DNA of 64,000 nt from Roseococcus sp. (GTDB lineage: Bacteria > Pseudomonadota > Alphaproteobacteria > Acetobacterales > Acetobacteraceae): the NCBI GenBank assembly GCA_026414745.1, contig JAOAIK010000037.1:1-64000 (forward strand). The letters run 5' to 3'. Position 1 is the stretch's first letter, and the number at the start of each line of letters is the position of its first letter. Positions 20,955-32,589 of this stretch are shown piece after piece. The translations under genes were made by a program, and so were the position numbers. Under the pieces are notes generated by a model. The model saw nothing but the letters and a program-made list of their open reading frames with translations. It was not told the DNA's origin and did not search any database.

Positions 20955-20991
20955 GGCCATGCGCGCCACGCTCGCCCGCTGCACGCGCGCC

Positions 20992-21594
20992 TCAGGCCGC
21001 CCGGGCGCCGTCCGGGATCATCGGTGGCGCGCCGTCGCGTTCGCCGCCGACCGGCGCGGCGGCGATCTCGCTCGACACCAACTCCTCCTTGCGCGGCAGA
21101 TCCTTCAGGGATTTCAGCCCGAACTGGTCGAGGAACCTCGCCGTGGTGCCCCACAGGGTGGGGCGGCCCGGGGATTCGCGCCGGCCACGGGGCGCGATGA
21201 GCCCCGCCTCCAGCAGGGTCTCGAGCGTGGTCTGGGCGAGGCTCGCGCCGCGGATCTCCTCGATCTCCGCGCGCGTGACAGGCTGGTGGTAGGCGATGAT
21301 GGAGAGCGCCTCCATCGCCGCCTTGGGCAGCCGACGCGGCGTCTCCACCACCCGGGTGATGGCCGGGGCGAGATCGAGCGCGGTGCGGAAGGCGAAGCCG
21401 CCCGCCACCTCCACGAGCTCCACCGCGCGCCCGGCCGTCCGGGCGGCGAGGGCGGTCAACACCGCCTGGGCGTCCACTCCGGCGGGCAACGCCATCTGCA
21501 CCCGCGCCGCCGGCACGGGGCGGTCGGAGGCGAAGATCAGCGCCTCGGCGATGCGCAGGGCGCGGGCGAAGTCCGGGCTCTCCTCAGGCGACAT
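20992..21594 (-). CDS. scpB: Segregation and condensation protein B
   Basis: IAEALIFASDRPVPAARVQMALP...ALSIIAYHQPVTRAEIEEIRG...LWGTTARFLDQFGLKSL. Confidence 0.95.
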   Translation of the reverse strand: MSPEESPDFARALRIAEALIFASDRPVPAARVQMALPAGVDAQAVLTALAARTAGRAVELVEVAGGFAFRTALDLAPAITRVVETPRRLPKAAMEALSIIAYHQPVTRAEIEEIRGASLAQTTLETLLEAGLIAPRGRRESPGRPTLWGTTARFLDQFGLKSLKDLPRKEELVSSEIAAAPVGGERDGAPPMIPDGARAA

Positions 21595-22354
21595 GCGGCA
21601 GCTCCCCTATTCCCGGCTTGATAAAGATGGGCGCGAAGGGCGCGTCCTGCTTGAGTTCGATGGCCCCGCCCCGCGCCGCCTCCAGCGCGGCGACGAGGGT
21701 GCTGGCCAGCGCTGCCCGGCGATCGAGCGGCGTGGGCAGCCCCTCGGGCAGGAAGGCCGAAAGGGTGGACCAGCCCGGCCCCGCGGTGCCGATCAGCGCC
21801 TTGAGCCGGGCCAGCGCCTCGGCCGCCGACCACAGCCGGCGCGGCTTCGGCGTGAAAGGCCGCTCAGCCACGGCCCGCCGCCGCGCCTCGGCATAGGCGC
21901 GCAGCAGCCCGGCGAGATCGGCCACCAGCCCGGACCGGTCCTGCACCGTGAGCGTTTCGGGCGCGCCCCGGGCGAAGGTCTCGTGCCCGAGCTGGGCGCG
22001 GCGGGAGAGCCACTCGGCCGCCGCGCGCATGCGCTCGAGCTCGGCGAGGCGCTCGGTCAGGCGCTGCGCCGCGAGAAGGGGGTCCTCCTCCTCCGGCCCG
22101 CGCTCCTCCTCGGGCAGCAGCAGCCGGGACTTGAGCCAGGCGAGCCAGGCGGCCATGACCAGCCATTCGGCGGCAAGCTCGATCCGCACGCGCCGCGCGC
22201 CCTCGATCACCGCGAGATACTGGTCCACGAGCTGGAGGATGCTGATCCGCCGGATATCCACCTTCTGCGCGCGGGCGAGCTCGAGCAGCATGTCGAGCGG
22301 GCCCTGGAAGCCCTCCAGCTCGAGCAGCAGGGCCTCGGCGGCGGTCCCGCTCAC
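21584..22354 (-). CDS. scpA: Segregation and condensation protein A
   Basis: ELEGFQGPLDMLLELARAQKVDIRRISILQLVDQYL; GTG start. Confidence 0.94.
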   Translation of the reverse strand: MSGTAAEALLLELEGFQGPLDMLLELARAQKVDIRRISILQLVDQYLAVIEGARRVRIELAAEWLVMAAWLAWLKSRLLLPEEERGPEEEDPLLAAQRLTERLAELERMRAAAEWLSRRAQLGHETFARGAPETLTVQDRSGLVADLAGLLRAYAEARRRAVAERPFTPKPRRLWSAAEALARLKALIGTAGPGWSTLSAFLPEGLPTPLDRRAALASTLVAALEAARGGAIELKQDAPFAPIFIKPGIGELPHVA

Positions 22355-23055
22355 GGCAGGTCGTGCCCCGCGGCGCGCAGTACCAGCGCGAAGCCGGGGC
22401 GCACCAACTCGCGCAGGAACCACTCCATCGGGCGGAACTCGGGCACCGCCAGCGGCAGCAGGAACAGCACCCCGATCACGAGGAACAGCCCAACGGGCTC
22501 GAGCCGCGCCCAGGCCATGGCGGCGCGGAAGGGCAGCAGCCCCACCAGGATGCGACCGCCATCGAGCGGCGGGACCGGGATGAGGTTGAACAGGCCGAGC
22601 ACCAGATTCGCCAGGATGAACAGACCGAGGAAGCGATAGAGCAAGGCGGCCGAGTCGGCCGAGAGAAGCGGCTCCGCCCAGAGCGCGGGGTGCAGCGCGA
22701 AGGCGGCGATCAGCGCGAGCGCCGCATTCATCGCCGGCCCCGCCGCCGCCACCCACATCATGCCGGTGCGCGGATTGGCGAAGTGGCGCACATCCACCGG
22801 CACGGGCTTGGCCCAGCCGAACAGCACATCCACCCGCCCCGTCGCGAGAAGCTGCGAGGCGAGCAGGATGGCCGGCAGCAGCACCGTGCCGAAAGGGTCC
22901 ACATGGCGCAGCGGATTGAGCGAGACGCGCCCGAGCAGGGCCGCCGTGGGATCGCCCAGCGCGCGGGCGGCATAGCCGTGCGCCGCCTCGTGGAAGGTGA
23001 TGGCGATGACGGCGGCCAGCACCGCCGCCGCCGCCTCGGGCAGCCAGTCAGGCAT
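22351..23055 (-). CDS. Site-2 protease family (M50) membrane metalloprotease
   Basis: HEAAHGYAARALGDPTA HExxH motif; NLVLGLFNLIPVPPLDGGRI. Confidence 0.93.
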   Translation of the reverse strand: MPDWLPEAAAAVLAAVIAITFHEAAHGYAARALGDPTAALLGRVSLNPLRHVDPFGTVLLPAILLASQLLATGRVDVLFGWAKPVPVDVRHFANPRTGMMWVAAAGPAMNAALALIAAFALHPALWAEPLLSADSAALLYRFLGLFILANLVLGLFNLIPVPPLDGGRILVGLLPFRAAMAWARLEPVGLFLVIGVLFLLPLAVPEFRPMEWFLRELVRPGFALVLRAAGHDLP

Positions 23056-23977
23056 GGGTCGGCAGGGCCGCGCGGGCGGCGGCGAGCCGCGCCTCGGCGC
23101 CTGGGGAGAGGAAGGGGGCGGCCTCCAGCACCTCGGCCGTCTCCGCCGCCACGCCCGAACAGTGCAGCACCGCGTCGCACCCCGCCGCCAGCGCCGCGCG
23201 CGTCCGCGCGCCGAGCCCGCCCGAGAGGGCGCGCATGGCGAGGTCATCCGAGATCAGGAAGCCCGGAAAGCCGATCTCGCCCCGGATCACGCGCCCGATG
23301 ACGCGCGGCGAGAGGGTGGCGCAGAGCGCCTCGTCCCAGGCGGGATAGAGGATATGCGCCGTCATCGCCCAGAGATCGGCCGCGGCCAGGGCGCGGAAGG
23401 GGGCGATGTCGGCCTCCAGCACCGCCGGCGCCTCCGCCACCACCGGCAGCGCCTCGTGGCTGTCGAGCTCCGCCCGGCCATGGCCGGGGATGTGCTTGAT
23501 CACCGGGATCGCGCCGCCCGCGCGCAGCCCCGCCACCCAGGCGGCGCCGAGCCGCGCCACCTCGGCCGGATCGGCGGAGAAGGCGCGGTCGCCGATCACT
23601 GCATGGGCCCCGGACAGGCGCAAATCGAGACAGGGGGCGCAGACCACATCGAAGCCCTCGGCGGCGCAGAGCCGGCCGATGGCCTCGGCGTTGGCGCGGG
23701 CGGCCTCGGCGGGGCCGTGCTCGAAGCGGGCGGCGGAGGGGAACTCGGGCCAATGCGGCGGCGCCAGCCGCGCCACCCGCCCCCCCTCCTGGTCCACGAG
23801 AAGGGCCGCCTCCTCGCCCAGGATTCCGCGCAGCGCGTCGGTCAGGGCGCGCAGCTGGGCGGGCGAAGCGATGTTGCGCCGGAAGAGGATGGCCCCGAGG
23901 GGGCGGTAACGGGCGAGCAGCCCCGCCTCTTCCGCCGTCAGGGCGGGGCCGGAGAGGCCAATGATGGCCGCGCGCAC
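23048..23977 (-). CDS. nagZ: Beta-N-acetylhexosaminidase
   Basis: LFRRNIASPAQLRALTDAL, DQEGGRVARL, KHIPGHGRAELDSHEALP. Confidence 0.95.
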   Translation of the reverse strand: MRAAIIGLSGPALTAEEAGLLARYRPLGAILFRRNIASPAQLRALTDALRGILGEEAALLVDQEGGRVARLAPPHWPEFPSAARFEHGPAEAARANAEAIGRLCAAEGFDVVCAPCLDLRLSGAHAVIGDRAFSADPAEVARLGAAWVAGLRAGGAIPVIKHIPGHGRAELDSHEALPVVAEAPAVLEADIAPFRALAAADLWAMTAHILYPAWDEALCATLSPRVIGRVIRGEIGFPGFLISDDLAMRALSGGLGARTRAALAAGCDAVLHCSGVAAETAEVLEAAPFLSPGAEARLAAARAALPTHA

Positions 23978-23981
23978 GCCG

Positions 23982-24698
23982 CTACCCGGGCACCACCACG
24001 CAGGCGCCGCCGCGGGCGCGCACCTGCTCGCACAGGGCGCGCGCCGCCTCGCGGTCGGCGAGACCGCCCACCCGCAGGCGCCACAGCGGGGGCTGGCCCT
24101 CGCGCTCGACCCGGCTGATCACCGGGCTGCGCCCGGCCAGTTCCGGCACACGGGTGCGCAGCCGCTCCCATTCCTGGCGGGCGGCCTCCTCGCTGCGCAG
24201 CGCGCCGAGCTGGATCGTGGCGCGGCCCTGGGCCGCGGCCGGACGTGGGCCCTGCCCCGCGGGCGCCGCGCCGGGCGAGCGCGGCGGCCCGCCGGCAGGC
24301 TGGGCGGGTGTGGGCTGGCCGGGCTGGGCTGAACCGGGAGCCGGCCCGGCGGCCGGCGGGGCACGCATCGCCTCGGGCCGGGGCTGCTCGGGCCCGGGGG
24401 CCAGCCGCGCTTCGCCCACCCGCTCGGGCCTGGCGTGCCGGTCCAGGATCATCTCGGGGGGTGGCGCGGGTGCGGCGGGCGCCCCTTCCGGACGGACCCG
24501 ATAGGGTCGCGGATCGGGCTCGATCAGCGGCACCCCGCGCGGCCCCATCTGCCCCATCGCCCAGATGATCAGGGCCGCCAGCGCCACCGAGCCGGTCAGC
24601 CCGCCCAGGATCATCCAGAGCTTGGGCGGGATCCCCCATCCCGCCCGCGCCCTCTCGGGCGGGCGCACCCGCCAGGAGGGCAGCGTCGTCTCGCTCAT
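23982..24698 (-). CDS. SPOR domain-containing protein
   Basis: Single TM, Pro/Ala linker, C-terminal [19 protein letters not shown]...[28 protein letters not shown]. Confidence 0.85.
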   Translation of the reverse strand: MSETTLPSWRVRPPERARAGWGIPPKLWMILGGLTGSVALAALIIWAMGQMGPRGVPLIEPDPRPYRVRPEGAPAAPAPPPEMILDRHARPERVGEARLAPGPEQPRPEAMRAPPAAGPAPGSAQPGQPTPAQPAGGPPRSPGAAPAGQGPRPAAAQGRATIQLGALRSEEAARQEWERLRTRVPELAGRSPVISRVEREGQPPLWRLRVGGLADREAARALCEQVRARGGACVVVPG

Positions 24699-26473
24699 CT
24701 CAACTCCTCGACCGGCGTGACCCCCATCACGCCAAGCCCGGAACGGATCACCAGGGCGGTGGCCGCCACCAACGCCAGCCGCGCCCGTGTCCCCTCCGGG
24801 TCGGCCTCCTGGATGAAGCGGAGGGTCGAATCCTCCGCCCCGCGATTCCACAATAGGTGGAAATCGGCCGCGAGGTCATGCAGAAAAAATGCCACCCGGT
24901 GCGGCTCCCGCGCCGCGGCGGCCGTCTCCACCACGCGCGGCCAGGCGCAGAGGCGGCGGATGAGCGCGAGCTCCGCCGGATCGTGCAGCGCCTCGAGCGG
25001 CGCGAGGGCAAGGTCCTGCGGTGCCGGCTCCCCCGCCTTGCGCAGCACGGAGCGGCAGCGCGCGTGGGCGTACTGCACGTAGAACACCGGGTTGTCGCGC
25101 GTCTGGCGCAGCACGAGGTCGAGGTCGAACTCCATCTGCGCGTCGGCCTTGCGCGTCAGCATGGTGAAGCGCACCGCATCGCGCCCCACCTCCTCGATCA
25201 GGTCGCGCAGGGTGATGTAGCTGCCCGCGCGCTTGGACATGCGCACCGGCTGGCCGTCCTTCAGCACATGGACGATCTGCGTCAGCACCACCTCGAGCGG
25301 CACGCGCCCGCCCGAGAGCGCGGCCACCGCCGCCTGCATGCGCTTCACGTAGCCGCCGTGATCCGCGCCCCAGACATGGATCAGCGCATCGAAGCCGCGC
25401 GCGAGCTTGCCCAGGTGGTTGGCGATGTCGTTGGCGAAATAGGTGCCGCTGCCGTCGGACTTGCGCAGCGGCCGGTCCACCTCGTCGCCGAAGCGCGTGG
25501 CGCGGAACAGGGTCTGCTCGCGCGGTTCCCAGTCCTCGGGCGTCTTGCCCTTGGGCGGCTCCAGCACGCCGCGGTAGATCAGGTCCTGCGCGGCGAGCTG
25601 CGCCTCGGCGCGCTCGAGCATCCCCTCGGCCACCAGCGCGGCCTCGCTGACGAAGACGTCGTGGCGCACGCCGAGCGCGGCGAGATCCTCGCGGATGGCC
25701 TGCATCATCATCGCCACGGCGGTCTCGCGCACCTCGGCGAACCAGCGGTCGGGGCCGGCCATGCCTGGGCCATGGGGCGTGTCGCGCTCGGCCAGCGCGT
25801 CGCCATGGCGGTGCTTGAGCGCCTCGCCGACGGGGATGAGATACTCCCCGCGATACTGCAGCCCGCCGGGGATGAGCTGGGCGTACTCCTCCTCCGTCAT
25901 GGTGGTGCCGAGCGCCTGGAGGTAGCGCCAGTAGGCGGCGTAGGCGAGCGCCTGCACCTGCGCGCCCGCATCGTTGATGTAGTATTCGCGCGTGACGTCG
26001 TGCCCCGCCTTGGCGAGCAGATTGGCCAGCGCATCGCCCACCACGGCGCCCCGGCAATGGCCGACATGCATGGGGCCGGTGGGGTTGGCCGAGACGTATT
26101 CGACATTGACGCGCCCGGGCTTGGGCGCACCATCGCCATAGGCCTCGCCGGCGTTCAGGATCACCGGCAGCTGCGCGCGCAGATAGGCCTCGCGCAGCCG
26201 AAGGTTGACGAAGCCCGGGCCGGCCGGTGCGGCCTCCGCCACCTCGGGCAGGGTGGCAAGGCGCGCGGCGAGCTCCGCCGCGAGCTTCGGCGGCGGAAGC
26301 TTGGCCGCCTTCGCCACCACCAGCGCGGCATTGGTGGCCATGTCGCCATGGCTCGCCTCGCGCGGGGGCTCCACCGTCACGCGGGCGAGGGCCTCGGCGG
26401 GCAGGTCGGGCAGCAGGGCGGCGAGGGCCTCCACCACGCGGGCGCGCAGATGCGCGAAGATGTCATGCGTCAT
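24695..26473 (-). CDS. argS: Arginyl-tRNA synthetase
   Basis: [57 protein letters not shown]. Confidence 0.97.
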   Translation of the reverse strand: MTHDIFAHLRARVVEALAALLPDLPAEALARVTVEPPREASHGDMATNAALVVAKAAKLPPPKLAAELAARLATLPEVAEAAPAGPGFVNLRLREAYLRAQLPVILNAGEAYGDGAPKPGRVNVEYVSANPTGPMHVGHCRGAVVGDALANLLAKAGHDVTREYYINDAGAQVQALAYAAYWRYLQALGTTMTEEEYAQLIPGGLQYRGEYLIPVGEALKHRHGDALAERDTPHGPGMAGPDRWFAEVRETAVAMMMQAIREDLAALGVRHDVFVSEAALVAEGMLERAEAQLAAQDLIYRGVLEPPKGKTPEDWEPREQTLFRATRFGDEVDRPLRKSDGSGTYFANDIANHLGKLARGFDALIHVWGADHGGYVKRMQAAVAALSGGRVPLEVVLTQIVHVLKDGQPVRMSKRAGSYITLRDLIEEVGRDAVRFTMLTRKADAQMEFDLDLVLRQTRDNPVFYVQYAHARCRSVLRKAGEPAPQDLALAPLEALHDPAELALIRRLCAWPRVVETAAAAREPHRVAFFLHDLAADFHLLWNRGAEDSTLRFIQEADPEGTRARLALVAATALVIRSGLGVMGVTPVEELR

Positions 26474-26520
26474 GGAGCGGGCTTGTGCGGCGGCCGACGC
26501 GGTTTCGGCAAGGGGCGGCC

Positions 26521-27678
26521 TCAGCCCCCCACATGCGGATCGGTCAGGCGGCGATACTCCTCGAGGGCGAAGCGGTCGGTCATGCCGGCGATGTAGTCGC
26601 AGACGAGTTCGGCCGTGCCGGCGCTGCCCGACCCGACGGCGCGGGCGCGCCACTCCTCGGGCAGCATCTGCGGCCCGCCGTGCAGCAGGCTGAAGAGCAT
26701 CTGCACCACCCGCTTCGACTTCTGCGTGCTGCGGTTCACCCGGAAGTGCCGGTACATGCGCTCGAAGAGGAAGGCGCGCACCTCGGCGTTGGCGGCCTGC
26801 ATGGCGGGGCTGAAGGCCACCACCGGGGCGGGGGCGGCGCGGATCGCCTCCACGCTCGCGGGCGCGAGGGCGGCGAGGCGGCGGCCGGTCTCGGCCACCA
26901 CATCCTCGATCATGGCGGCGATCACGCGGCGCACCATCTCGGGCGCGGCGCGTCCGGCGGGCAGCCCCGGATGGGCGGCGCGCGCCGCCTCCAGCGCGCG
27001 GCCGGGCAGCGGGAGTTCCGCCACCTCCTCGAGGGTGAAGAGCCGGGCGCGGATGCCGTCCTCCAGGTCGTGGTTGTTGTAGGCGATGTCGTCGGCGATC
27101 GCGGCCACCTGCGCCTCGGCGCTGGCATGGCTTGCGAGCTCGAGGTCATGCGTCGCGTTGTAGTGCGCGAGATACGGGGCGGGCCGGCGCACCGGGCCGT
27201 TGTGCTTGGCCAGCCCCTCGAGCGTCTCCCAGGAGAGGTTGAGGCCGTCGAAGGCGGCATAGCGGCGCTCGAGCAGCGTGACGTGCTTGAGGCTCTGCGC
27301 GTTGTGGTCGAAGCCGCCCCAGGGGCGCATCGCGCCATCCAGCGCCTCCTCGCCCGCATGGCCGAAGGGGGGGTGGCCGAGGTCATGCGCGAGCGCCAGC
27401 GCCTCGGCGAGATCCTCGTCGAGCCTGAGGCGGCGGGCGAGGCTGCGGGCGATCTGCGCGACCTCGATGGAGTGCGTCAGCCGGGTGCGGAAATGGTCGC
27501 CCTCGTGGAAGACGAAGACCTGCGTCTTGTACTGCAGGCGGCGGAAGGCGCGGGAATGGATGATCCGGTCGCGGTCGCGCTGCCAGGGCGTGCGGGTGGG
27601 ATCCTCGGCCTCGGGATGGAGCCGGCCGCGCGTGGTCTGCACGGCGTAGGGAGCCTTCGATTCGCGCATCGCGTGCAT
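26521..27678 (-). CDS. dgt: Deoxyguanosinetriphosphate triphosphohydrolase-like HD protein
   Basis: [20 protein letters not shown]...[15 protein letters not shown]...[19 protein letters not shown]. Confidence 0.94.
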   Translation of the reverse strand: MHAMRESKAPYAVQTTRGRLHPEAEDPTRTPWQRDRDRIIHSRAFRRLQYKTQVFVFHEGDHFRTRLTHSIEVAQIARSLARRLRLDEDLAEALALAHDLGHPPFGHAGEEALDGAMRPWGGFDHNAQSLKHVTLLERRYAAFDGLNLSWETLEGLAKHNGPVRRPAPYLAHYNATHDLELASHASAEAQVAAIADDIAYNNHDLEDGIRARLFTLEEVAELPLPGRALEAARAAHPGLPAGRAAPEMVRRVIAAMIEDVVAETGRRLAALAPASVEAIRAAPAPVVAFSPAMQAANAEVRAFLFERMYRHFRVNRSTQKSKRVVQMLFSLLHGGPQMLPEEWRARAVGSGSAGTAELVCDYIAGMTDRFALEEYRRLTDPHVGG

Positions 27679-27758
27679 GGCCCCTCGCCTAACAGGGGCG
27701 GCGCGGGCGTGGAAATCCTTTGCGCCGCCCTCTACATTCCGGGGCCAAGGAGCCGCCC

Positions 27759-28109
27759 ATGCCGGATGTATCCAACCCCCGCAGCTTCCTGGTCACGCCC
27801 CGCGCCGCGCAGGAAATCGCCGCCATCGCCGCGCGCGAGGGCCGGCCCGGGGCGGGGCTGCGCGTCAGCGTCTCGGCGGGCGGCTGTTCCGGCCTGCAAT
27901 ACGGCTTCGCGCTGGAGGAGGCGGCCGGCGAGGACGACCTGGTGGTGGAGGTGGGCGGCGTGCGGGTCTTTGTGGACTCCGTCTCGCTCGATTTCCTTGG
28001 CGGCTCCGAGCTCGACTGGCACGAGGAGCTGATCGGATCGCATTTCGTCGTGCGCAACCCCCAGGCCGTCAGCGGTTGCGGCTGCGGCGCCTCCTTCTCG
28101 GTGGGCTGA
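27759..28109 (+). CDS. erpA: A-type iron-sulfur cluster insertion protein
   Basis: LTV-like SVSAGGCSGLQYGFALEE and C-terminal GCGCGASFSV cysteines. Confidence 0.9.
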   Translation: MPDVSNPRSFLVTPRAAQEIAAIAAREGRPGAGLRVSVSAGGCSGLQYGFALEEAAGEDDLVVEVGGVRVFVDSVSLDFLGGSELDWHEELIGSHFVVRNPQAVSGCGCGASFSVG

Positions 28110-28156
28110 GGCGGCAGGGCTTGCGCCACCCGCCCGGTCGGGGCTGACTGGACGCG

Positions 28157-28927
28157 ATGCGCCTGGCCACCTTCAACGTGAACTCGATCCGCCGGCGGAT
28201 GCCGCAGCTGCTGCGCTTCCTCGACCGCCACGCGCCCGATCTCGTCGTGCTGCAGGAGCTGAAATGCCGCAGCGAGGAGTTCCCGGCCATGGAGCTCTCC
28301 GCCGCCGGCTATGCGGTGCATGCGCTGGGCCAGGGGGGAGGGCGCAACGGGGTGGCGGTGCTGGCCAGGGGGGGCTTCGACCTCCTCGCCGAGGCGCTTC
28401 CCGGCGAGGCGGAGGACACGGAGGCGCGCTTCCTGGCCGTCGGCTGGCGCGGCCTGACGGTGGCGGGGATCTACCTGCCCAACGGCAACTCGGGCGGCGA
28501 GGCGGGGCTGGCCTACAAATGGCGCTGGATGGAGCGGCTGCGCCTCTGGACGGCGGCGCAGCTCGACGCCTTCCGCCCGCTCGCGCTGCTCGGCGACTTC
28601 AACGTGGCGCCCACCGAGGCCGACCTCGCCCCCGGCGCGCTGGCGCCGACCGACGCGCTGGTCCACCCGGAAAGCCGCGCGCGCTTCCGGGCGCTCATGC
28701 ATCTCGGCCTGACGGACGCGCTGCTCGCCCTGCACCCCGATCACCCGCCCTTCACCTACTGGGACTACGGCGCGGCCTTCGAGGAGAACCGCGGCCTCAG
28801 GATCGACCACGCGCTGCTCAGCGCGGAGCTGGCCGAACGGCTGACCAGGGCGGAGGTCGACACCGCCGCCCGCGCCGAGGAGAGCCCGAGCGACCACGCC
28901 CCGGTCTGGATCGAGCTCTCGGAGTAA
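28157..28927 (+). CDS. xth: Exodeoxyribonuclease III
   Basis: [70 protein letters not shown]. Confidence 0.95.
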   Translation: MRLATFNVNSIRRRMPQLLRFLDRHAPDLVVLQELKCRSEEFPAMELSAAGYAVHALGQGGGRNGVAVLARGGFDLLAEALPGEAEDTEARFLAVGWRGLTVAGIYLPNGNSGGEAGLAYKWRWMERLRLWTAAQLDAFRPLALLGDFNVAPTEADLAPGALAPTDALVHPESRARFRALMHLGLTDALLALHPDHPPFTYWDYGAAFEENRGLRIDHALLSAELAERLTRAEVDTAARAEESPSDHAPVWIELSE

Positions 28928-28934
28928 GGCGGCC

Positions 28935-29615
28935 TCAGGCGGGCACCACCCGCCCCTCGCGCAGCGTCACCACCCGGTCCATCCGCCGGGCGAGATCGGG
29001 GTTGTGGGTGGCGACGAGCGCGGCGAGCCCCCTGCCGCGCGCCTCGGCCAGCAGTTCGGCGAAGACCTGCTCGGCGGTCGCGGCGTCGAGGTTGCCGGTG
29101 GGCTCGTCGGCCAGAAGCACGGCCGGGGCGTTGGCCAGCGCCCGGGCGATGGCCACACGCTGCTGCTCGCCGCCCGAGAGCCTGCCGGGCCGATGGTCGA
29201 GCCGCGCCGAGAGGCCGAAGGCGCCGAGCAGTTCGACCGCCCTCCGCCGCGCCGCCGCCCGCGCGACGCCCGCCGTCATCTGCGGCAGCATCACGTTCTC
29301 GGCAGCGGTGAACTCGGGCAGGAGGTGGTGGAACTGGTACACGAAGCCGATGGTGCGGCGGCGGATCGCGGTGCGCGCGGCGTCGTCCAGCGTGCCGGCC
29401 GCCGCCCCCTCGACATGCACCTCGCCGCCATCGGGCCGCTCGAGCAGCCCCGCGAGGTGCAGCAGCGTGGACTTGCCCGTGCCCGAGGGCGCCACCAGCG
29501 CCACCAGCTCGCCCCGCGCGAGGGCGAGATCGGCCCCGCGCAGCACCTCGATCGCGCCCGCCCCGGTGCGGTAGCGGCGCTGCACGCCGCGCAGCTCCAG
29601 CACCGGCTCACTCAT
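28935..29615 (-). CDS. lolD: Lipoprotein-releasing ABC transporter ATP-binding protein
   Basis: [57 protein letters not shown]. Confidence 0.95.
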   Translation of the reverse strand: MSEPVLELRGVQRRYRTGAGAIEVLRGADLALARGELVALVAPSGTGKSTLLHLAGLLERPDGGEVHVEGAAAGTLDDAARTAIRRRTIGFVYQFHHLLPEFTAAENVMLPQMTAGVARAAARRRAVELLGAFGLSARLDHRPGRLSGGEQQRVAIARALANAPAVLLADEPTGNLDAATAEQVFAELLAEARGRGLAALVATHNPDLARRMDRVVTLREGRVVPA

Positions 29616-30858
29616 GGCGCAGCATCTCCACCGGATCGGTGCGGGCGGCGCGCCAGGAGGGATAGAGGGTGGCGAGCAGCGACAGCCCGAGCGCCAGCGC
29701 CACCACCTCCGCCACCTCGCGCCAGTTGAGGACGGCGGGAAGCTGGGTGAGGAAATACACCTCCGGGCTGAACAGCTCCGTGCCCGAGAGCCCCTGGACG
29801 AACTGCCGGATGCTCTCGATGTTCAGGCAGAACAGCACCCCCGCCACGCAGCCGAGCGCGGTGCCCACCACGCCGATCAGCGCCCCGCACATCAGGAAGA
29901 TGCGCATCACCGCGCCGCGCGTGGCGCCGATGGTGCGCAGCACCGCGATGTCGCGCCCCTTGTCCTTCACCAGCATGATGAGGGAGGAGACGATGTTGAA
30001 GGCGGCGACGATGATGATCAGCGTGAGGATGAGGAACATGACGTTCCGCTCCACCTGCACCGCGGCGAAGAAGCTGGAGTTCGCGTCCTGCCAGTCGAGG
30101 ATGCGCACGGGCTGGGCGAGGGCGGCGCGGATCTCGCGGTTCGCCGCGCGCACCCGCGTCGGGTCCTGCACGAAGACCTCGATCTGCGTCGCGGCGTCGC
30201 CGGTCTGGAAGTAGAGCTGCGCGGCGGGCAGGGGGAGGAAGACGAAGCCGCTGTCGTACTCGTTCATCCCCACCTCGAAGAGCGCGACGATGGTGTAGGC
30301 GCGCAGCCGCGGCACGGTGCCGATCACCGTGGCCCTGCCCTGCGGGCTGACCAGCGTGATGCGATCCCCCACCGCCACGCCGAGCCGCGCGGCCAGCCGG
30401 GTGCCGATCACGATCGCGTCCTCGCCGCCGAAGCGCTCGAGCGAGCCGGCGCGGATGTTCTCGGCGATGATGCGCCGCGCGCGCAGGTCCTCGGGCCGGA
30501 TGCCGCGCGCGAGCCCGCCCGTGGCGCCCCCGCCCTCGGCGGTGAGCAGCACCTGCCCCTCCACGATGGGGGTGGCGGAGAGCACGCCGGGCACGCGGCG
30601 GATGGTCTCGGCCATGCGCGCGTAGTCGGGCAGGCCGCCGCGCTCGGCCGCATAGACGCCCATATGGCCGTTGAGGCCGAGGATGCGCCCGAGCAGCTCC
30701 TGCCGGAAGCCGCCCATCACGCTCATCACGATGATCAGCGTCGCCACCCCGAGCATGATGCCGAGGAAGGAGAAGGTGGCGATGACGGAGGTGAAGCGGT
30801 CGCTCTTGCGCGAGAGCAGGTAGCGGGCGGCCACCGTCCGCTCGAAGGCGTCGAACAT
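29608..30858 (-). CDS. lolC: Lipoprotein-releasing ABC transporter permease LolC/E
   Basis: [44 protein letters not shown]. Confidence 0.93.
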   Translation of the reverse strand: MFDAFERTVAARYLLSRKSDRFTSVIATFSFLGIMLGVATLIIVMSVMGGFRQELLGRILGLNGHMGVYAAERGGLPDYARMAETIRRVPGVLSATPIVEGQVLLTAEGGGATGGLARGIRPEDLRARRIIAENIRAGSLERFGGEDAIVIGTRLAARLGVAVGDRITLVSPQGRATVIGTVPRLRAYTIVALFEVGMNEYDSGFVFLPLPAAQLYFQTGDAATQIEVFVQDPTRVRAANREIRAALAQPVRILDWQDANSSFFAAVQVERNVMFLILTLIIIVAAFNIVSSLIMLVKDKGRDIAVLRTIGATRGAVMRIFLMCGALIGVVGTALGCVAGVLFCLNIESIRQFVQGLSGTELFSPEVYFLTQLPAVLNWREVAEVVALALGLSLLATLYPSWRAARTDPVEMLRHE

Positions 30859-32171
30859 CAGCCGGCGAGCCGGGCGAGCGCGTCCTCCAGCGAGAGCTCC
30901 ATGCGCTCGCCGCTCATGCGGCGCTTGAGCTCCACGCGGCCGGCGGCGGCCCCGCGCGGGCCGATGATCGCCTGCCAGGGAAAGCCCATGAGGTCGGCGT
31001 CGGCGAACTTCACCCCGGCGCGCTCGGGGCGGTCGTCGAGCACGGCCTCGTCGGGAAAGGCGGCGTGCAGGCGCTCGGCCAGCGCGTCGCAGGCGGCGTC
31101 GCCGGGCTTGAGGTTGAGCACGGCGAGTTTCCAGGGCGCGACGGAATCCGGCCACTTGATGCCGGCCTCGTCGTGATGCGCCTCGATGATGGCGGCGACG
31201 AGGCGGGAGACGCCGATGCCGTAGCTGCCCATCTCGGGCACGATCATCTGTCCGTCCGGCCCCGCGACGGCGAGCCCCATGGGCTGCGAATACTTGGTGC
31301 CGAAATAGAAGATGTGCCCGACCTCGATGCCCCTGCCCTCGCGCCGGCGCGCCTCGGGCACCTCGGCCCAGGCGGCGGGGTCGTGCATCTCCTCGGTCGC
31401 GGCGTAGCGCGAGGTGGCGAGATCGAAGCAGGCCTTCATGTCGGCCACGCTGTCGAAGTCGAAGGCGGCCCCCGCCCAGTCGATGGTCTCGAGCTCCGCA
31501 TCGTAGAAGACGCGGCTCTCGCCCGTCTCGGCCAGGATGATGAACTCGTGGCTGAGGTTGCCGCCGATGGGGCCGGTGTCCGCGCGCATGGGCAGCGCCT
31601 TGAGGCTCATGCGCTCGAAGGTGCGCAGATAGGCGTAGAGCATCTGACGGTAGGAGTGCTGGGCGCCCTCCCTGGTCAGGTCGAAGGAGTAGGCGTCCTT
31701 CATCAGGAACTCGCGCCCGCGCATCACGCCGAAGCGGGGGCGCAGCTCGTCGCGGAACTTCCACTGGATGTGGTAGAGGTTGCGCGGCAGGTCGCGATAC
31801 GAGGTGGCGTAGGCCTTGAAGACGTCGGTGATCATCTCCTCGTTCGTCGGGCCGTAGAGCATGGGCCGGTCGTGCCGGTCGGTGATGCGCAGCATCTCCT
31901 TGCCGTAGTCCTCGTAGCGGCCGGAGCGCTGCCAGAGCTCGGCGCTCTGGATGGTGGGCATGAGGAGTTCCTGCGCACCGGCGCGGTCCTGCTCCTCGCG
32001 CACGATCTGGCTGACGCGGCGCAGCACGCGCCAGCCGGCCGGCAGCCAGGTGTAGATGCCCGCGGCGGTCTGCCGGATCAGCCCGGCGCGCAGCATCAGC
32101 CGGTGCGAGACGATCTGCGCCTCGGCCGGGGTTTCCTTGAGGGTGGGCAGGAAGGCACGGGACAGGCGCAA
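30858..32171 (-). CDS. proS: Prolyl-tRNA synthetase (start likely TTG at 32171)
   Basis: [57 protein letters not shown]. Confidence 0.94.
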   Translation of the reverse strand: MRLSRAFLPTLKETPAEAQIVSHRLMLRAGLIRQTAAGIYTWLPAGWRVLRRVSQIVREEQDRAGAQELLMPTIQSAELWQRSGRYEDYGKEMLRITDRHDRPMLYGPTNEEMITDVFKAYATSYRDLPRNLYHIQWKFRDELRPRFGVMRGREFLMKDAYSFDLTREGAQHSYRQMLYAYLRTFERMSLKALPMRADTGPIGGNLSHEFIILAETGESRVFYDAELETIDWAGAAFDFDSVADMKACFDLATSRYAATEEMHDPAAWAEVPEARRREGRGIEVGHIFYFGTKYSQPMGLAVAGPDGQMIVPEMGSYGIGVSRLVAAIIEAHHDEAGIKWPDSVAPWKLAVLNLKPGDAACDALAERLHAAFPDEAVLDDRPERAGVKFADADLMGFPWQAIIGPRGAAAGRVELKRRMSGERMELSLEDALARLAG

Positions 32172-32400
32172 GTCGGGGTTCCCCTTCTGACGGCAGCGGG
32201 AGAAGGCTACAGCGATTCCGGCGCTTCTGTCCCCGACCGCCGGTCGCGTCCAGCCCGCGCCCGGATGAGCCTGTCGCCCGAGGACGCGCAAGAACCGCGC
32301 GCATTCGTTTCAATAACGCACCGAAAAACGCAAGATTGCTGCGCCGCACCATGGGCGGCCAGCAAGAAAAGACTTGAAACCGGCGCCCGAAACCATTTAC

Positions 32401-32491
32401 GGAAAAGAAAGGGCCACTCCCGCGAGGGAGCGGCCCAAGTTTAGGGAGGAAACGCCAGTCACACGGCAGAAAGAGGAACATCCTCTCTCTG
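32401..32491 (-). ncRNA. Putative anti-Shine-Dalgarno small RNA, copy 1
   Basis: Minus strand: hairpin 32491-32467 (10 bp, one G-U), 13 nt, GTTTCCTCCCTAAAC at 32453-32439, 2 nt, terminator hairpin 32436-32411 (one G-U) followed by TTTCTTTT. 5' end not determined. Confidence 0.65.
32411..32436 (-). terminator. Intrinsic terminator of putative sRNA copy 1
   Basis: GGGCCGCTCCC-TCGC-GGGAGTGGCCC followed by TTTCTTTT on minus strand. Confidence 0.75.
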
Positions 32492-32589
32492 ACCGCACAG
32501 TGCCGCAAAGGGCGGGGCTCGCTCAATGGCGAAACGCTCCGTCAGACGGTGAAAATCCCGGCGAAAACCGCGGGAATGACTAGAAACAA

